Source of the DNA: Mobilicoccus pelagius NBRC 104925
GTDB taxonomy: Bacteria; Actinomycetota; Actinomycetes; Actinomycetales; Dermatophilaceae
Assembly: GCF_000247995.1 (NCBI RefSeq)
Contig: NZ_BAFE01000007.1
Span: 60,555 to 124,554 of the forward strand
DNA: 64,000 nucleotides
Direction: 5' to 3'
Position 1 is the stretch's first letter. Every line of letters starts with the position of its first letter. Position numbers and translations under genes: made by a program. A model generated the notes under the pieces. It had not been told where the DNA came from. It did no database searches and saw only the letters and a list, made by a program, of their open reading frames with translations. Below are positions 43,269-52,319 of the stretch, piece after piece.

Positions 43269-45181
43269 CGGGCACCTCCAGCCTTCTCGTTCATCGCGTC
43301 GATGGCGCGGGTCTCCTCCTCGTCGGCACGGTCCCACACGGGGGACATGCCGCGGGCGTACAGGATCTCGTCGTTGCTCACGCCGGCGGGGACCATCGGC
43401 CACACCATCGCGTCGCGGCAGACGACGAAATCGACGATGACCGGGCCGTCGTCGATCTCGAGCGCCCTGCGGATCGTGTCGTCGACGTCCTCCTTGCGTT
43501 CGCACCGCATCCCGACGCAGCCGTAGGCGTCGGCGAGCTTGACGAAGTCGGGGATGCGGGAGGAGCCGTGGCTCGTGTGGAGGTCGGTGTTGGAGTAGCG
43601 CTCGTCGTAGAAGAGCGTCTGCCACTGCCGCACCATGCCGAGCGAGGAGTTGTTGATGACGGCGATCTTGATGGGGATCTCGTTGATGACGCAGGTGGCG
43701 AGTTCCTGGTTGGTCATCTGGAAGCAGCCGTCGCCGTCGATGCCCCAGACGACGCGGTCGGGTTCGCCGACCTTGGCGCCCATGGCCGCCGGCACGCAGT
43801 AACCCATCGTGCCGAGTCCGCCGGAGTTGAGCCAGGCGCGGGGGCGTTCGTAGTCGATGAACTGCGCCGCCCACATCTGGTGCTGGCCGACGCCGGAGGC
43901 ATAGATCGCCTCGGGGCCGGACAGGGCGCCGAGGCGTTCGATGACGTACTGCGGGGAGAGGAGACCGGACTCGGGCTCGGTGTACCCGATCGGGTAGGTC
44001 TCCTTCCACGACAGCGCCTCGGCGTGCCAGGCGGAGTAGTCGGCCTCGAACTCGTCGGCGCGGAGCTCGTCGAGGAGGTCGGTGACGACCTGGGTGCAGT
44101 CGCCGACGATCGGCACGTCCGCGGTCCGGTTCTTGCCGATCTCCGCCGGGTCGATGTCGGCGTGGATGACCTTGGCCAGCGGCGCGAAGGTCGAGAGCTT
44201 GCCGGTGACGCGGTCGTCGAAGCGGACGCCGAGCGCGATGATGAGGTCGGCCTTCTGTAGGGCCGTCACCGCCGACACGGAGCCGTGCATGCCCGGCATG
44301 CCGAGGTGCAGCGGGTGCGTGTCTGGCACGACGCCGCGCCCCATGAGGGTGGTGACGAGGGGGATCTGCGTGAGGTCTACGAGTTCGCGCAGCACGTCGC
44401 TCGCGCCGGAGCGCACCGCGCCGCCACCGAGGTAGAACACCGGGCGGCGCGAGGCGGCGATCAGCCTGGCGGCCTCACGGATCTGCTTGCTGTGCGGCTT
44501 CGTCACCGGCCGGTAGCCGGGCAGGGCGAGCCTGGGCGGCCACGCGAACCGGGTGCGCGCCTGGAGCGCGTCCTTGGTGATGTCGACGAGGACCGGACCG
44601 GGGCGGCCGGTCGAGGCGATGTGGAACGCCTCGGCGATCGCCCGGGGGATCTGCTCGGGGTCGGTGACGAGGTAGTTGTGCTTCGTGATCGGCATCGTGA
44701 TGCCGCGGATGTCGGCCTCCTGGAAGGCGTCCGTGCCGATGGAGCTGCTGCCCACCTGCCCGGTGATCGCGACGATCGGCACCGAGTCCATGTGGGCGTC
44801 GGCGAGGGCCGTGACGAGGTTCGTCGCGCCGGGGCCCGAGGTCGCCATGCACACGCCGACCCGCCCGGTGGCGGCGGCGTAGCCCTCGGCCGCATGCCCC
44901 GCGCCCTGTTCGTGGCGCACGAGGATGTGACGGACCTTCTCGGAGTCCATGAGGGGGTCGTAGGCGGGGAGGATCGCACCGCCCGGCATCCCGAAGACGA
45001 CCTCGACGCCGGTCTCCTCGAGGGAGCGGACGAGGCTCTCCGCACCCGTGAGCTCGTCGACGACGACCTGCCCCGAGCTCTGGGGGCCGGGGCCGGGCGC
45101 CACGGGTCCGGACGAGGACGTGGCATCGCCACGCGGGGCCCGCGGGGGCGGCGCGGGGCGCGGGGTGCGGGGATCGGTCAC
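43265..45181 (-). CDS. ilvB: Acetolactate synthase large (catalytic) subunit
   Basis: ThDP-dependent condensation of pyruvate with pyruvate or 2-ketobutyrate, the first common step of branched-chain synthesis. 638 residues. The catalytic Glu is in [15 protein letters not shown] (near residue 92), and the ThDP/Mg motif runs [12 protein letters not shown] to VINNSSLG (about 485-515). A Pro/Gly/Ser-rich extension of about 40 residues precedes the domain. The GTG at 45181 has only a weak Shine-Dalgarno. A 205-nt leader with a regulatory peptide and an attenuator lies upstream. Confidence 0.97.
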   Translation of the reverse strand: MTDPRTPRPAPPPRAPRGDATSSSGPVAPGPGPQSSGQVVVDELTGAESLVRSLEETGVEVVFGMPGGAILPAYDPLMDSEKVRHILVRHEQGAGHAAEGYAAATGRVGVCMATSGPGATNLVTALADAHMDSVPIVAITGQVGSSSIGTDAFQEADIRGITMPITKHNYLVTDPEQIPRAIAEAFHIASTGRPGPVLVDITKDALQARTRFAWPPRLALPGYRPVTKPHSKQIREAARLIAASRRPVFYLGGGAVRSGASDVLRELVDLTQIPLVTTLMGRGVVPDTHPLHLGMPGMHGSVSAVTALQKADLIIALGVRFDDRVTGKLSTFAPLAKVIHADIDPAEIGKNRTADVPIVGDCTQVVTDLLDELRADEFEADYSAWHAEALSWKETYPIGYTEPESGLLSPQYVIERLGALSGPEAIYASGVGQHQMWAAQFIDYERPRAWLNSGGLGTMGYCVPAAMGAKVGEPDRVVWGIDGDGCFQMTNQELATCVINEIPIKIAVINNSSLGMVRQWQTLFYDERYSNTDLHTSHGSSRIPDFVKLADAYGCVGMRCERKEDVDDTIRRALEIDDGPVIVDFVVCRDAMVWPMVPAGVSNDEILYARGMSPVWDRADEEETRAIDAMNEKAGGAR

Positions 45182-45284
45182 GGTGGGTCACCGCTTTCGT
45201 GAATTCGAGTCGTGTGGGGCGAGGTCGGGCACGGTCGTGTCACGGTCGATTCTGCCGTCCTCCCGGCCGGAGTCGGCGGGACGA

Positions 45285-45312
45285 CCCACCCGGATCGGTC
45301 GCTCCGGGTGGG
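45285..45312 (-). promoter_or_regulatory. Hairpin in the ilvB leader after the attenuator
   Basis: A 10-bp perfect stem (CCCACCCGGA / TCCGGGTGGG) with an 8-nt loop lies 7 nt beyond the attenuator U-run in the ilvB direction. Role unknown; it may shield the mRNA or take part in alternative pairing. Confidence 0.6.
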
Positions 45313-45319
45313 CACCCAT

Positions 45320-45355
45320 GAAAAAACCCCGCCGTCCGCCGTGGGGACGATGGGG
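45320..45355 (-). terminator. Attenuator (intrinsic terminator) of the ilvBNC operon
   Basis: On the minus strand, CCCCATCGTCC pairs with GGACGGCGGGG across a 7-nt loop, interrupted by a 2-base mismatch. TTTTTT follows. It is the clearest rho-independent terminator in the window, and it lies inside the leader, upstream of ilvB rather than after a gene. Confidence 0.85.
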
Positions 45356-45358
45356 TAT

Positions 45359-45386
45359 GCGCGTCAGCGAGGTGGGGCCGACGCGC
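45359..45386 (-). promoter_or_regulatory. Pause hairpin directly after the ilv leader peptide
   Basis: A 7-bp perfect stem (GCGCGTC / GACGCGC) with a 14-nt loop starts at the base after the leader stop codon. It is placed where a transcription pause hairpin is expected in leader-peptide attenuation. Confidence 0.6.
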
Positions 45387-45413
45387 TCACGTGAGTACGA
45401 GGATCATGGGCAT
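45387..45413 (-). CDS. ilv leader peptide MPMILVLT
   Basis: An 8-codon frame, ATG CCC ATG ATC CTC GTA CTC ACG TGA, with four branched-chain codons in a row (Ile-Leu-Val-Leu). AAGGTGG lies 4 nt upstream. It is followed at once by a pause hairpin and then a U-run terminator. Ribosome stalling here when Ile, Val or Leu tRNAs are uncharged should prevent the terminator forming, allowing ilvBNC transcription. Leader-peptide attenuation of ilvBNC is known in Corynebacterium. The ORF is far below normal gene-calling length. Confidence 0.85.
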   Translation of the reverse strand: MPMILVLT

Positions 45414-45419
45414 GCGCCC

Positions 45420-45448
45420 ACCTTGCCCGAGCGGACCCCGCCCGTCAA
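45420..45448 (-). promoter_or_regulatory. Promoter of the ilvBNC operon
   Basis: TTGACG (45443-45448) and CAAGGT (45420-45425) on the minus strand are separated by exactly 17 nt. The -10 ends 6 nt before the leader-peptide ATG, so transcription would start at or next to that ATG. The shared operator lies 1 nt beyond the -35. Confidence 0.6.
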
Positions 45449-45449
45449 A

Positions 45450-45479
45450 GATGTGAGACGCCGATCTCGCATTGCGAGA
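45450..45479. promoter_or_regulatory. Probable NdgR/LtbR operator region upstream of ilvBNC
   Basis: GATGTGAGACGC (45450-45461) abuts the ilv -35. Beside it is a 15-bp perfect palindrome, TCTCGCATTGCGAGA (45465-45479). The 12-mer is identical to the leuB site. The outer sequence GATGTG...CACATC (45450-45486) forms a larger dyad. Confidence 0.55.
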
Positions 45480-45502
45480 CCACATCTGAGGAGTGAGGTG
45501 GG

Positions 45503-47290
45503 TCAGCCGAAGGCGACCGCGTGCCATCCGGACCACGCACTTCCCGTGCCGCCGGAGACGGCGCGCACCCGGACGTGCACGGTGGTGCCGCGGGCACCCT
45601 TGAGCTGGGCCGACGTCCGCGTCGTCTTCGAGTACCAGGTGCGCGGCGTGGAGACGGCGCGCCCCTTGACCGTACGGATCGCCGCGTCGTAGCGCACGCC
45701 ACGTGTGCCCGACTTCCACGAGACGACACCGCGGTTGTCGATCGAGACCTTCGGGGTGGCGGGCCCGGCCTTCTTCACCGCAGGGCGCGACACCGGAGCA
45801 GAGGCCCGCGTCACCCGGCCGGGCGTCCCCACGGCACGGGCACCCGAGGCGACGACGACCTCGACGGCCACGGCCCCTCCACGGACACCGGTGACGGTGA
45901 CGCCCACTCCCCCGCCGTATGTCGTGAACGTCGATCCCGCGGGCAGCGCCCAGGAGGCGTCGTTGGCCGCGCCCGTCGGCGAGGCATCGAGAGAGACCGT
46001 GGCCGGCCAGGGACTGTCGGCCGTCGCGGGCTCCTCGCGGAGCACCCGCACTCCGGCCGCCATCGGCGTGTAGAGACGCGCGTCGCGACGGGTCCGATCG
46101 CGGTACTCCACCCAGTAGACCGCGCCCGAGCGGGGGTCGCGGATGCGGGCGGCCCGCACCCCGGTGAGGCCGGAGACGGGGCGGAGCGTGAGCGTGCGGG
46201 TCCCACCGGTGACGTCGACGTAGTCGCGGGTGTCGGCGAGCCCGACACGCACGGCCTGCGGGAGCGAGAGCGAGCCCGCGTTGTCCTGCGCGGAGGCGGA
46301 CATCACGTCGTGGGGGTCGCCGTACTCCTCGAGGGAGCAGCCGGCGGCGAGACGACCGAGGTTCGCGTCGGTCACCGACCGGCAGTGCAGACCCTTGGCA
46401 TGCGAGAGGCCGAGGTTGTGGCCGATCTCGTGAGCGAGGACGGGCCAGGAGGTGTCCGAGACGTAGACGACGCCTCCGGTCGACAGCTGTCCGCCCATCG
46501 AGGCGAGACCGTAGGAGCACCCGGCGTCGAGGGCCGAGCGCGGGAGGAGGACGACGAGGTGGCGGTTGTCACCCTCGGTGAACCCCGTCGCGCGCGCCGC
46601 CTCCGTCCACATGGAGAACGGGGAGTCGCTGCACGAGTACGCCGAGGCGTACGGCTTCGACACCGAGCCGAGGCGGAGCGAGACTGCGCCGCGGCTCTGC
46701 TCGCGCCAGTACGCGTCGGCGCCGCCGACCTGGGAGGCCACCTGGGCGGCCGTCGCCACCGTGCCCTGCACACCCTTCGGGCGCACGACCGCGACCGTGA
46801 GAGCGTGCACGGCCGGCGCCGAGGCACCCTGGGCGGTCCGAGCGGGGGCGAGGACGACGGCGCCCGTGCCCGCGACGGGAGTCCCCTCGTCGGAGAGATG
46901 ACCGACGACGGCGTCCGAGAGCCCGGAGCCGCTCGGAGCGGGGCGGCGGGTCGCGGCGCGAAGCTCGGCGCGGTCGACGACGACGTCCGTGCCCTCGACG
47001 CGGCGGCCGGCGCGGATGTCCGCGACCGCGTCGGCGGGGACGGGAACGGTGAGACGCACACGGTCACCCGCGCCGACCGAGTCCGCGTCCCGCAGCGGGA
47101 GACGTTCCCCGTCTGGCAGACGCACGGCGGCGTCGACCCCTGAGGTGACGTCGGCGAGACGCTCGACGACACCTTCGACCGTGACCTTCGCGCCCGTCTC
47201 CTCGGCCCCGGTGGCGTGCGCCGCGGGAGCGAGCAGACTCCCCATGGCGGCGACGACACCCAACGTCACGATCCATCGGTGTTCCCGCAT
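45503..47290 (-). CDS. Secreted zinc metalloprotease (reprolysin-like)
   Basis: 595 residues. Signal peptide (IVTLGVVAAMGSLLAPAAHA), a propeptide-like region to about 200, then a metzincin domain with zinc motif HEIGHNLGLSHAKGLHC (HExxHxxGxxH, near residue 305) and the Met-turn HDVMSAS. A beta-rich region follows, and the end (about 500-595) looks like a fibronectin type III-like domain (GTTVHVRVRAVSGG). ATG 47290 is preferred: GAGGGG lies 8 nt upstream, while GTG 47299 is too close to it. Targets are unknown extracellular proteins. Confidence 0.88.
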   Translation of the reverse strand: MREHRWIVTLGVVAAMGSLLAPAAHATGAEETGAKVTVEGVVERLADVTSGVDAAVRLPDGERLPLRDADSVGAGDRVRLTVPVPADAVADIRAGRRVEGTDVVVDRAELRAATRRPAPSGSGLSDAVVGHLSDEGTPVAGTGAVVLAPARTAQGASAPAVHALTVAVVRPKGVQGTVATAAQVASQVGGADAYWREQSRGAVSLRLGSVSKPYASAYSCSDSPFSMWTEAARATGFTEGDNRHLVVLLPRSALDAGCSYGLASMGGQLSTGGVVYVSDTSWPVLAHEIGHNLGLSHAKGLHCRSVTDANLGRLAAGCSLEEYGDPHDVMSASAQDNAGSLSLPQAVRVGLADTRDYVDVTGGTRTLTLRPVSGLTGVRAARIRDPRSGAVYWVEYRDRTRRDARLYTPMAAGVRVLREEPATADSPWPATVSLDASPTGAANDASWALPAGSTFTTYGGGVGVTVTGVRGGAVAVEVVVASGARAVGTPGRVTRASAPVSRPAVKKAGPATPKVSIDNRGVVSWKSGTRGVRYDAAIRTVKGRAVSTPRTWYSKTTRTSAQLKGARGTTVHVRVRAVSGGTGSAWSGWHAVAFG

Positions 47291-47477
47291 CCTGCGCACC
47301 CCTCATCCTTGATCCGACTCCGTCCCTGGAGGCGGGCCGCCCGCGTGGCAGAACGGGCGGCTCCTCCGTCATCGGCCGCGGAGGAGGAGGCTGAAGGATG
47401 TGGCGGGGGCGACTTTGGACGGGTGTTCGGTCATGACTTCGACCACGGTGCAGCGGTGAACAATTGGTCGAATCAAT

Positions 47478-47506
47478 TCAGGTGTGATGTGAGTCACCGC
47501 ACCTGA
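47478..47506. promoter_or_regulatory. 29-bp imperfect dyad, possible operator of the metalloprotease gene
   Basis: Outer arms TCAGGTG / CACCTGA are perfect, and inner bases pair in part. The core contains GATGTGAGTCAC, similar to the branched-chain motif GATGTGAGACGC. It lies about 190 nt upstream of the metalloprotease start. Confidence 0.4.
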
Positions 47507-47540
47507 TCGTCGGTATGGAGGGTGGTCCCGGACACCGCAG

Positions 47541-47570
47541 AGCCGGCCCCACCCGCGGGTGGGGCCGGCT
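47541..47570 (-). terminator. Perfect 14-bp hairpin after the phosphatase gene
   Basis: AGCCGGCCCCACCC and GGGTGGGGCCGGCT surround two bases. It is about 62 nt past the phosphatase stop. There is no U-run. Confidence 0.55.
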
Positions 47571-47632
47571 GCGGAGAGACGGACGCAGGTCGCCGAGGAC
47601 CTGCGGGAGGGTCGCTCCTCGTCCGCAGGGTC

Positions 47633-48142
47633 CTACCCGCTCGCGTGGCAGAACACGAGGGCGGTGTCGTCCGCCGGGAACGACGTCCAGTCGCCGGGGT
47701 GGGAGAGGACACCGACGGTCGCGGGCTTCCACACGTCGGGGAGGTCGCAGTGGACCTCGCCGCACGTCGCGAGCTCCTCGATGCCGGGGGCATGGGCGAC
47801 GACGACGAGGGTCCGCACGTCGTCGGAGGCGGTGCGGACGACCTCGAGGAGGTCGTCGAGGCCGCCGTTGTAGATCGCCTCGTCGACCTGGGTGTCCTCG
47901 GCCTCGAACCCGGCGGTCTGCATCGCCTCCCACGTCTGCTGCGTGCGGGTGGCGGCGCTGACGATCGCGAGGTCGGGGGCGACGCCCTGCGCCTTGAGCC
48001 ACGCGCCGGCGGTCCGCGCGTCCTCGCGGCCACCCTCGGTGAGCTCGCGCTGCTCGTCCCCGTCCGGGGAGTGCGGTTCGGCCTCGCCGTGCCGCACGAC
48101 GACGAGAAGGAGGGCGTCGGGATCGGTCTGCTCGACAGTCAT
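47633..48142 (-). CDS. Histidine phosphatase family protein (SixA-like)
   Basis: 169 residues. The catalytic phosphohistidine motif is VVVRHGEAEPHS (near residue 17), the second Arg is in SAATRTQQTWEA (near 66), and the distal His is in VVVAHAPGIEEL (near 117). Length and spacing match SixA-type phosphohistidine phosphatases rather than phosphoglycerate mutases. Substrate unknown. It lies 23 nt downstream of gatB in the same direction and could be read through from gatCAB. Confidence 0.88.
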   Translation of the reverse strand: MTVEQTDPDALLLVVVRHGEAEPHSPDGDEQRELTEGGREDARTAGAWLKAQGVAPDLAIVSAATRTQQTWEAMQTAGFEAEDTQVDEAIYNGGLDDLLEVVRTASDDVRTLVVVAHAPGIEELATCGEVHCDLPDVWKPATVGVLSHPGDWTSFPADDTALVFCHASG

Positions 48143-48165
48143 GGTTCCAGGATGCCCGTCTCGGC

Positions 48166-49734
48166 TCAGCCTTCGACGCCGAGGGTGGCGAGGATGAGCT
48201 GACGGACCTTGGTCGCGTCGGCCTGCCCCTTCATCTCCTTCATCACCTGACCGATGAGGGCACCCGCGGCCTGGACCTTGCCGCCGCGGACCTTCTCGGC
48301 GATGCCCTCGTTGCGGACGATGACGGCGTCGACCGCGGCCTGGAGCGCGCCGTCGTCGGAGACGACCGCGAGACCCCGGGCGTCGGCGACCTCCGTCGGC
48401 GTGCCCTCCCCCGCGAGGACGCCGTCGAGCACCTGCCGGGCCATCGCGTCGGTGAGACGTCCCTCGCGGACCATGCCGTCGAGCTCCACGACGGCCTCGG
48501 GGGTCAACGGCACGTCGGCGAGCTCGGTCCCGTCGGCCTTCGCCCGGCGGGCGACCTCACCGAGCCACCACTTGCGGGCGGCGGCGGGCGTCGCGCCCTT
48601 CTCGGCCGTGGCCGCGATGAGGTCGAGCGCGCCGGAGCCGAGGACGTCGCGCATCTCGAGGTCGGAGAAGCCCCATTCCTCCTGCAGGCGGCGACGGCGG
48701 GCGGCCGGGGGCTCGGGGAGCGTCGCGCGGAGCTCCTCGACGTGCTCCGGGCTCGGGGCGACCGGCACGAGGTCGGGCTCGGGGAAGTAGCGGTAGTCGT
48801 CGGCGTCGGACTTCGGACGCCCCGAGGTGGTCTCGCCGGTGTCCTCGTGCCAGTGGCGGGTCTCCTGGAGGATCGACCCGCCCGCCTGCAGTACGGCGGC
48901 GTGGCGGCGGATCTCGTACTCGACGGCGCCCTCGACGCTACGGAGCGAGTTGACGTTCTTCGTCTCGGTGCGGGTACCGAGCGGCACCTCGAGCTGCTCG
49001 GGGCTGTCGGGGGCGCCGACGCGGGGCCTCAGCGAGAGGTTGACGTCGCACCGCAGCGAACCCTGCTCCATGCGGGCGTCGCTCACGTCGAGGGCCCGCA
49101 TGATCTCGCGGAGCGCCCCGACATAGGCACGGGCCACCTCGGGGGCACGGGCGCCGGCACCGACGATCGGCTTGGTGACGACCTCGATGAGGGGAATGCC
49201 CGCCCGGTTGTAGTCGATGAGAGAGTGCGTCGCCCCGGAGATGCGGCCGGTGGCGCCACCGACGTGGGTGAGCTTGCCCGCGTCCTCCTCCATGTGCGCC
49301 CGCTCGATCTCGACGCGATAGACCTCGGTGCCGTCCCCGTGCTCGTTCGGGATCTCGACGTCGAGATGACCGTCGTGGACGATGGGCTCGTCGTACTGGC
49401 TCGTCTGGAAGTTCTTCGTCATGTCCGGGTAGAAGTAGTTCTTCCGCGCGAACCGCGAGTACGGTGCGACCTCGCATCCGAGGGCGAGGCCGATGCGGAT
49501 GGCCGAGTCGACCGCCGCCGCGTTGACGACCGGGAGCGCGCCGGGCAGGCCGAGGCACACCGGGCAGACGTGGGTGTTGGGTGCGGCGCCGAACTCGGTC
49601 GAGCAGCCGCAGAACATCTTCGACGCCGTCGACAGCTCGACGTGGACCTCGAGGCCCATGACCGGGTCGTACGCGGCCAGGGCGTCCTCGAGGTCGAGGG
49701 GCTCGACGTCGTCGTGGGTGAGGTGCTGGGTCAT
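48166..49734 (-). CDS. gatB: Asp/Glu-tRNA amidotransferase subunit B
   Basis: Kinase/amidating subunit of GatCAB. 522 residues. [19 protein letters not shown] and [12 protein letters not shown] form the zinc site, and [14 protein letters not shown] marks the catalytic cradle. The C-terminal YqeY-type tail domain ends [20 protein letters not shown]. The ATG overlaps the gatA stop by 4 bp. With glnS present, the complex may be needed mainly for Asn-tRNA(Asn) formation. Confidence 0.97.
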   Translation of the reverse strand: MTQHLTHDDVEPLDLEDALAAYDPVMGLEVHVELSTASKMFCGCSTEFGAAPNTHVCPVCLGLPGALPVVNAAAVDSAIRIGLALGCEVAPYSRFARKNYFYPDMTKNFQTSQYDEPIVHDGHLDVEIPNEHGDGTEVYRVEIERAHMEEDAGKLTHVGGATGRISGATHSLIDYNRAGIPLIEVVTKPIVGAGARAPEVARAYVGALREIMRALDVSDARMEQGSLRCDVNLSLRPRVGAPDSPEQLEVPLGTRTETKNVNSLRSVEGAVEYEIRRHAAVLQAGGSILQETRHWHEDTGETTSGRPKSDADDYRYFPEPDLVPVAPSPEHVEELRATLPEPPAARRRRLQEEWGFSDLEMRDVLGSGALDLIAATAEKGATPAAARKWWLGEVARRAKADGTELADVPLTPEAVVELDGMVREGRLTDAMARQVLDGVLAGEGTPTEVADARGLAVVSDDGALQAAVDAVIVRNEGIAEKVRGGKVQAAGALIGQVMKEMKGQADATKVRQLILATLGVEG

Positions 49735-51266
49735 CGGGTGGCCTCCGACGTCGTCGTGGTCTCGGGCAGGGCGGGGATCTCGTCGAGGATGCCGCCGCCC
49801 CACTGCGCGTGGAGGCGGGCCTCGAGGGCGGCGCCGACGGCGTAGAGGCGGTCGTCGGCCATCGCGGGGGCGTAGACCTGGAATCCGCTCGGCAGGCCGT
49901 CCTCGGCGAGACCGTTCGGCAGGCTCAGACCGGGCAGACCGGCAAGGTTGGCGGGGATCGTCGTGATGTCGGAGAGGTACATCGCGAGCGGGTCGCCCTG
50001 CTCGGTCCCGAGGGGGAACGCCGTCGTCGGCGCGGTGGGCGAGACGAGCACGTCGACACGCTCGAACGCGGCCTCGAAGTCGCGCGCGATGAGCGTGCGC
50101 ACCTTCTGCGCCTGGCCGTACCACGCGTCGTAGTACCCGGAGGAGAGCGCGTACGTGCCGAGGATGATGCGTCGCTTGACCTCGGGCCCGAACCCGGCGG
50201 CGCGACTCGCGGCCATCGTGCGCTCGGCGCCGCCGGCGTCGACGCGGACGCCGTACCGCATCGCGTCGTAGCGGGCGAGGTTGCTGCTCGCCTCCGCCGG
50301 GAGGATGAGGTAGTACGCGGCGACGGCGTGGGCGAAGTTCGGGCAGTCGATCTCGACGATCTCCGCGCCCGCCTCCCGGAGGTGCTGGAGCGACTCGTCG
50401 AAGCGGGCGCGCACGCCCTCGGCGAGCCCCTCCCCGAGGAGGTCGCGGACGACACCGATCCTCATGCCGGCGACGTCGCCGCGGCGGGCGGCCTCGACGA
50501 CCGGGGGCACCGGGGCGTCGATCGACGTCGAGTCGCGGGGATCGTGCCCGGCGAGGACCTCGTGGAGGAGGGCCGTGTCGAGGACGGTGCGGCCGCACGG
50601 GCCGATCTGGTCGAGGCTGCTCGCGAGCGCGATGACGCCGTACCGGGAGACGGCGCCGTACGTGGGCTTGCACCCGACCGTGCCCGTGAAGGCCGCGGGT
50701 TGACGGATGGAGCCACCCGTGTCGGAGCCGACCGCGAGGGGGGCGGAGAACGCGGCGAGCGACGCGGCCGACCCACCACCGGAGCCGCCGGGCACGCGGT
50801 CGAGCGCCCAGGGGTTGTGCGTGTCGCCGTAGGCGGAGTGCTCGGTGGAGGATCCCATCGCGAACTCGTCCATGTTCGTCTTGCCGAGGATCGGCATGCG
50901 CGCGGCCCGGAGGCGTTCGACGACGTCGGCGTCGTAGGGCGGCACCCACCCGTCGAGGATCGTGGAGCCGGCCGTGGTGACGAGGCCCTTCGTGCAGGCG
51001 ACGTCCTTGACCGCGACGGGCACGCCGGCGAGCGGCGGGAGCGTCTCCCCGGCGGCGCGGGCGGCGTCGACCTCCGCGGCCGTGGCGAGCGCCCCGTCGG
51101 CGTCGACGGCGAGGTAGGCGTGGACGGCGGGCTCGGTGGCCTCGATGCGCGCCAGGTGGGCGCGGGTGAGGTCGACCGACGTGATCGTGCCGTCGGCGAG
51201 GGCTGCGGCGAGGTCGGCCGCGCTCGCGTGGGTGAGGGCCTCGGGGGTGTCGAGAGTGGGGGGCAC
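49731..51266 (-). CDS. gatA: Asp/Glu-tRNA amidotransferase subunit A
   Basis: Amidase-signature subunit that releases ammonia from glutamine. 511 residues. The Ser-cisSer-Lys triad is visible as Lys in [11 protein letters not shown] (near residue 80), cis-Ser in GGSGGGSAA (near 155) and nucleophile in [12 protein letters not shown] (near 180). GTG 51266 ([13 protein letters not shown]) is chosen because AAGGACT lies 4 nt upstream. It follows gatC by 49 nt. Confidence 0.97.
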   Translation of the reverse strand: MPPTLDTPEALTHASAADLAAALADGTITSVDLTRAHLARIEATEPAVHAYLAVDADGALATAAEVDAARAAGETLPPLAGVPVAVKDVACTKGLVTTAGSTILDGWVPPYDADVVERLRAARMPILGKTNMDEFAMGSSTEHSAYGDTHNPWALDRVPGGSGGGSAASLAAFSAPLAVGSDTGGSIRQPAAFTGTVGCKPTYGAVSRYGVIALASSLDQIGPCGRTVLDTALLHEVLAGHDPRDSTSIDAPVPPVVEAARRGDVAGMRIGVVRDLLGEGLAEGVRARFDESLQHLREAGAEIVEIDCPNFAHAVAAYYLILPAEASSNLARYDAMRYGVRVDAGGAERTMAASRAAGFGPEVKRRIILGTYALSSGYYDAWYGQAQKVRTLIARDFEAAFERVDVLVSPTAPTTAFPLGTEQGDPLAMYLSDITTIPANLAGLPGLSLPNGLAEDGLPSGFQVYAPAMADDRLYAVGAALEARLHAQWGGGILDEIPALPETTTTSEATR

Positions 51267-51315
51267 GGGGAGTCCTTCGCGGGGCGGGATCGGGTGCGGG
51301 CGAGGTGGGCGCGAC

Positions 51316-51612
51316 TCAGTCGTCGGTGAGGATGCGCGGCACGAGGAACCGGTCGTCCTCGGCGGCGGGGGCACCCGCGAGGGCCTGCTCGGCGGTGAGG
51401 CCGGGGCGCACCTCGTCGGCGCGCATGACGTTCGACAGCGGCTGCGGGTGCGACATGGGCGCCACGTCCTCGGCCGCGGCCTCACGCACCTGCGCGAGCG
51501 AGTCGAGGATCACCGACAGGTCGCCGGCGAGCTGCTCGCTCTCGGCGTCGGTGAGGTCGATGCGCGCGAGCATCGCGAGATGGTCCACCTGGTCACGGGA
51601 GATCCTCGACAT
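51316..51612 (-). CDS. gatC: Asp/Glu-tRNA amidotransferase subunit C
   Basis: 98-residue belt subunit that wraps GatA and Gat[21 protein letters not shown], then [19 protein letters not shown], both diagnostic. It leads the gatCAB operon. The ATG is preceded at 7 nt by TAGACT, so the operon mRNA is probably leaderless at its first gene. Confidence 0.95.
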   Translation of the reverse strand: MSRISRDQVDHLAMLARIDLTDAESEQLAGDLSVILDSLAQVREAAAEDVAPMSHPQPLSNVMRADEVRPGLTAEQALAGAPAAEDDRFLVPRILTDD

Positions 51613-51619
51613 GCCCCTC

Positions 51620-51625
51620 AGTCTA
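51620..51625 (-). promoter_or_regulatory. -10 hexamer of a probable leaderless gatC promoter
   Basis: TAGACT on the minus strand, 7 nt before the gatC ATG. Confidence 0.5.
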
Positions 51626-51685
51626 GGTGGGCCCACCGACGACCCTTGCGACCTGCCGTGTCCCGCGGCGTCACGTCGACGGGCG

Positions 51686-52096
51686 TCAGCCCTCGACGAC
51701 GGAGACGCGGACCTGCCGGTCGGGGTTGTCGACGTTGAGGTCGACGAACGTGATGCTCTGCCACGTGCCGAGCGCGGTGCGCCCGTCGACGATCGGCAGG
51801 GTCGCGTGCGGCGGCACGATCGCGGGCATGACGTGGGTGCGGCCGTGACCGCGGGTGCCGTGGGCGTGGCGCCACCGGTCGTCGGCGGGGAGAAGGTCGG
51901 CGAGCGCGGTGAGGAGGTCGTCATCGCTGCCCGAGCCGGACTCGATGACCGCGATGCCCGCCGTCGCGTGCGGCACGAACACGTTGAGCAGACCGTCGCG
52001 CACCCCGGAGTCGGCGACGACGCGCTCGCACTCGCGGGTGATGTCGCGGACCACCTCGGTGCGGCCGGTGGTGAGGTCGAGAACCGTGGAGAACAT
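51686..52096 (-). CDS. YjbQ/UPF0047 family protein
   Basis: 136 residues, the usual family length. Diagnostic segments are GLLNVFVPHATAGIAVIE (near residue 40), HVMPAIVPPHATLPI and LGTWQSITFVDLNVDNPDR (near 110), with invariant His residues in a likely active site. Some members have thiamin phosphate synthase side activity, but the real role is unknown. ATG 52096 follows GGGAGG at 8 nt; the open frame extends further upstream without family similarity. Confidence 0.88.
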   Translation of the reverse strand: MFSTVLDLTTGRTEVVRDITRECERVVADSGVRDGLLNVFVPHATAGIAVIESGSGSDDDLLTALADLLPADDRWRHAHGTRGHGRTHVMPAIVPPHATLPIVDGRTALGTWQSITFVDLNVDNPDRQVRVSVVEG

Positions 52097-52319
52097 GTCG
52101 CCATCCTCCCAGTCCCGCGCCGGCGCCGCCCGTCGCCTCGGCCCGACGTCGTTCCTGCCATGACGCGCCCCCACCCCACCGCAGGAAGGCGATCCGGGCC
52201 GCGCCGACCAGGCGACGGCCAGACCCCGGGGGCGGTCACCCGCGGCCGGGGCGCGTTCACGTGACCGGACTCAGAGCATCGTCACCGGTGCCGGTACGAA
52301 GAGGCGGACCGACGGCCGG

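Larger units (their letters stand above)
47291..47632. other. Intergenic region with two inverted repeats
   Basis: 342 nt between the phosphatase stop and the metalloprotease start, with no supportable gene. It contains the imperfect dyad at 47478-47506 and the perfect palindrome at 47541-47570. The left part must carry the metalloprotease promoter. Confidence 0.5.

Noticed and set aside
45182..45386. T-box riboswitch in the ilvB leader
   Set aside because: No T-box core sequence or specifier loop was recognised. The leader peptide with Ile-Leu-Val-Leu codons explains the terminator.
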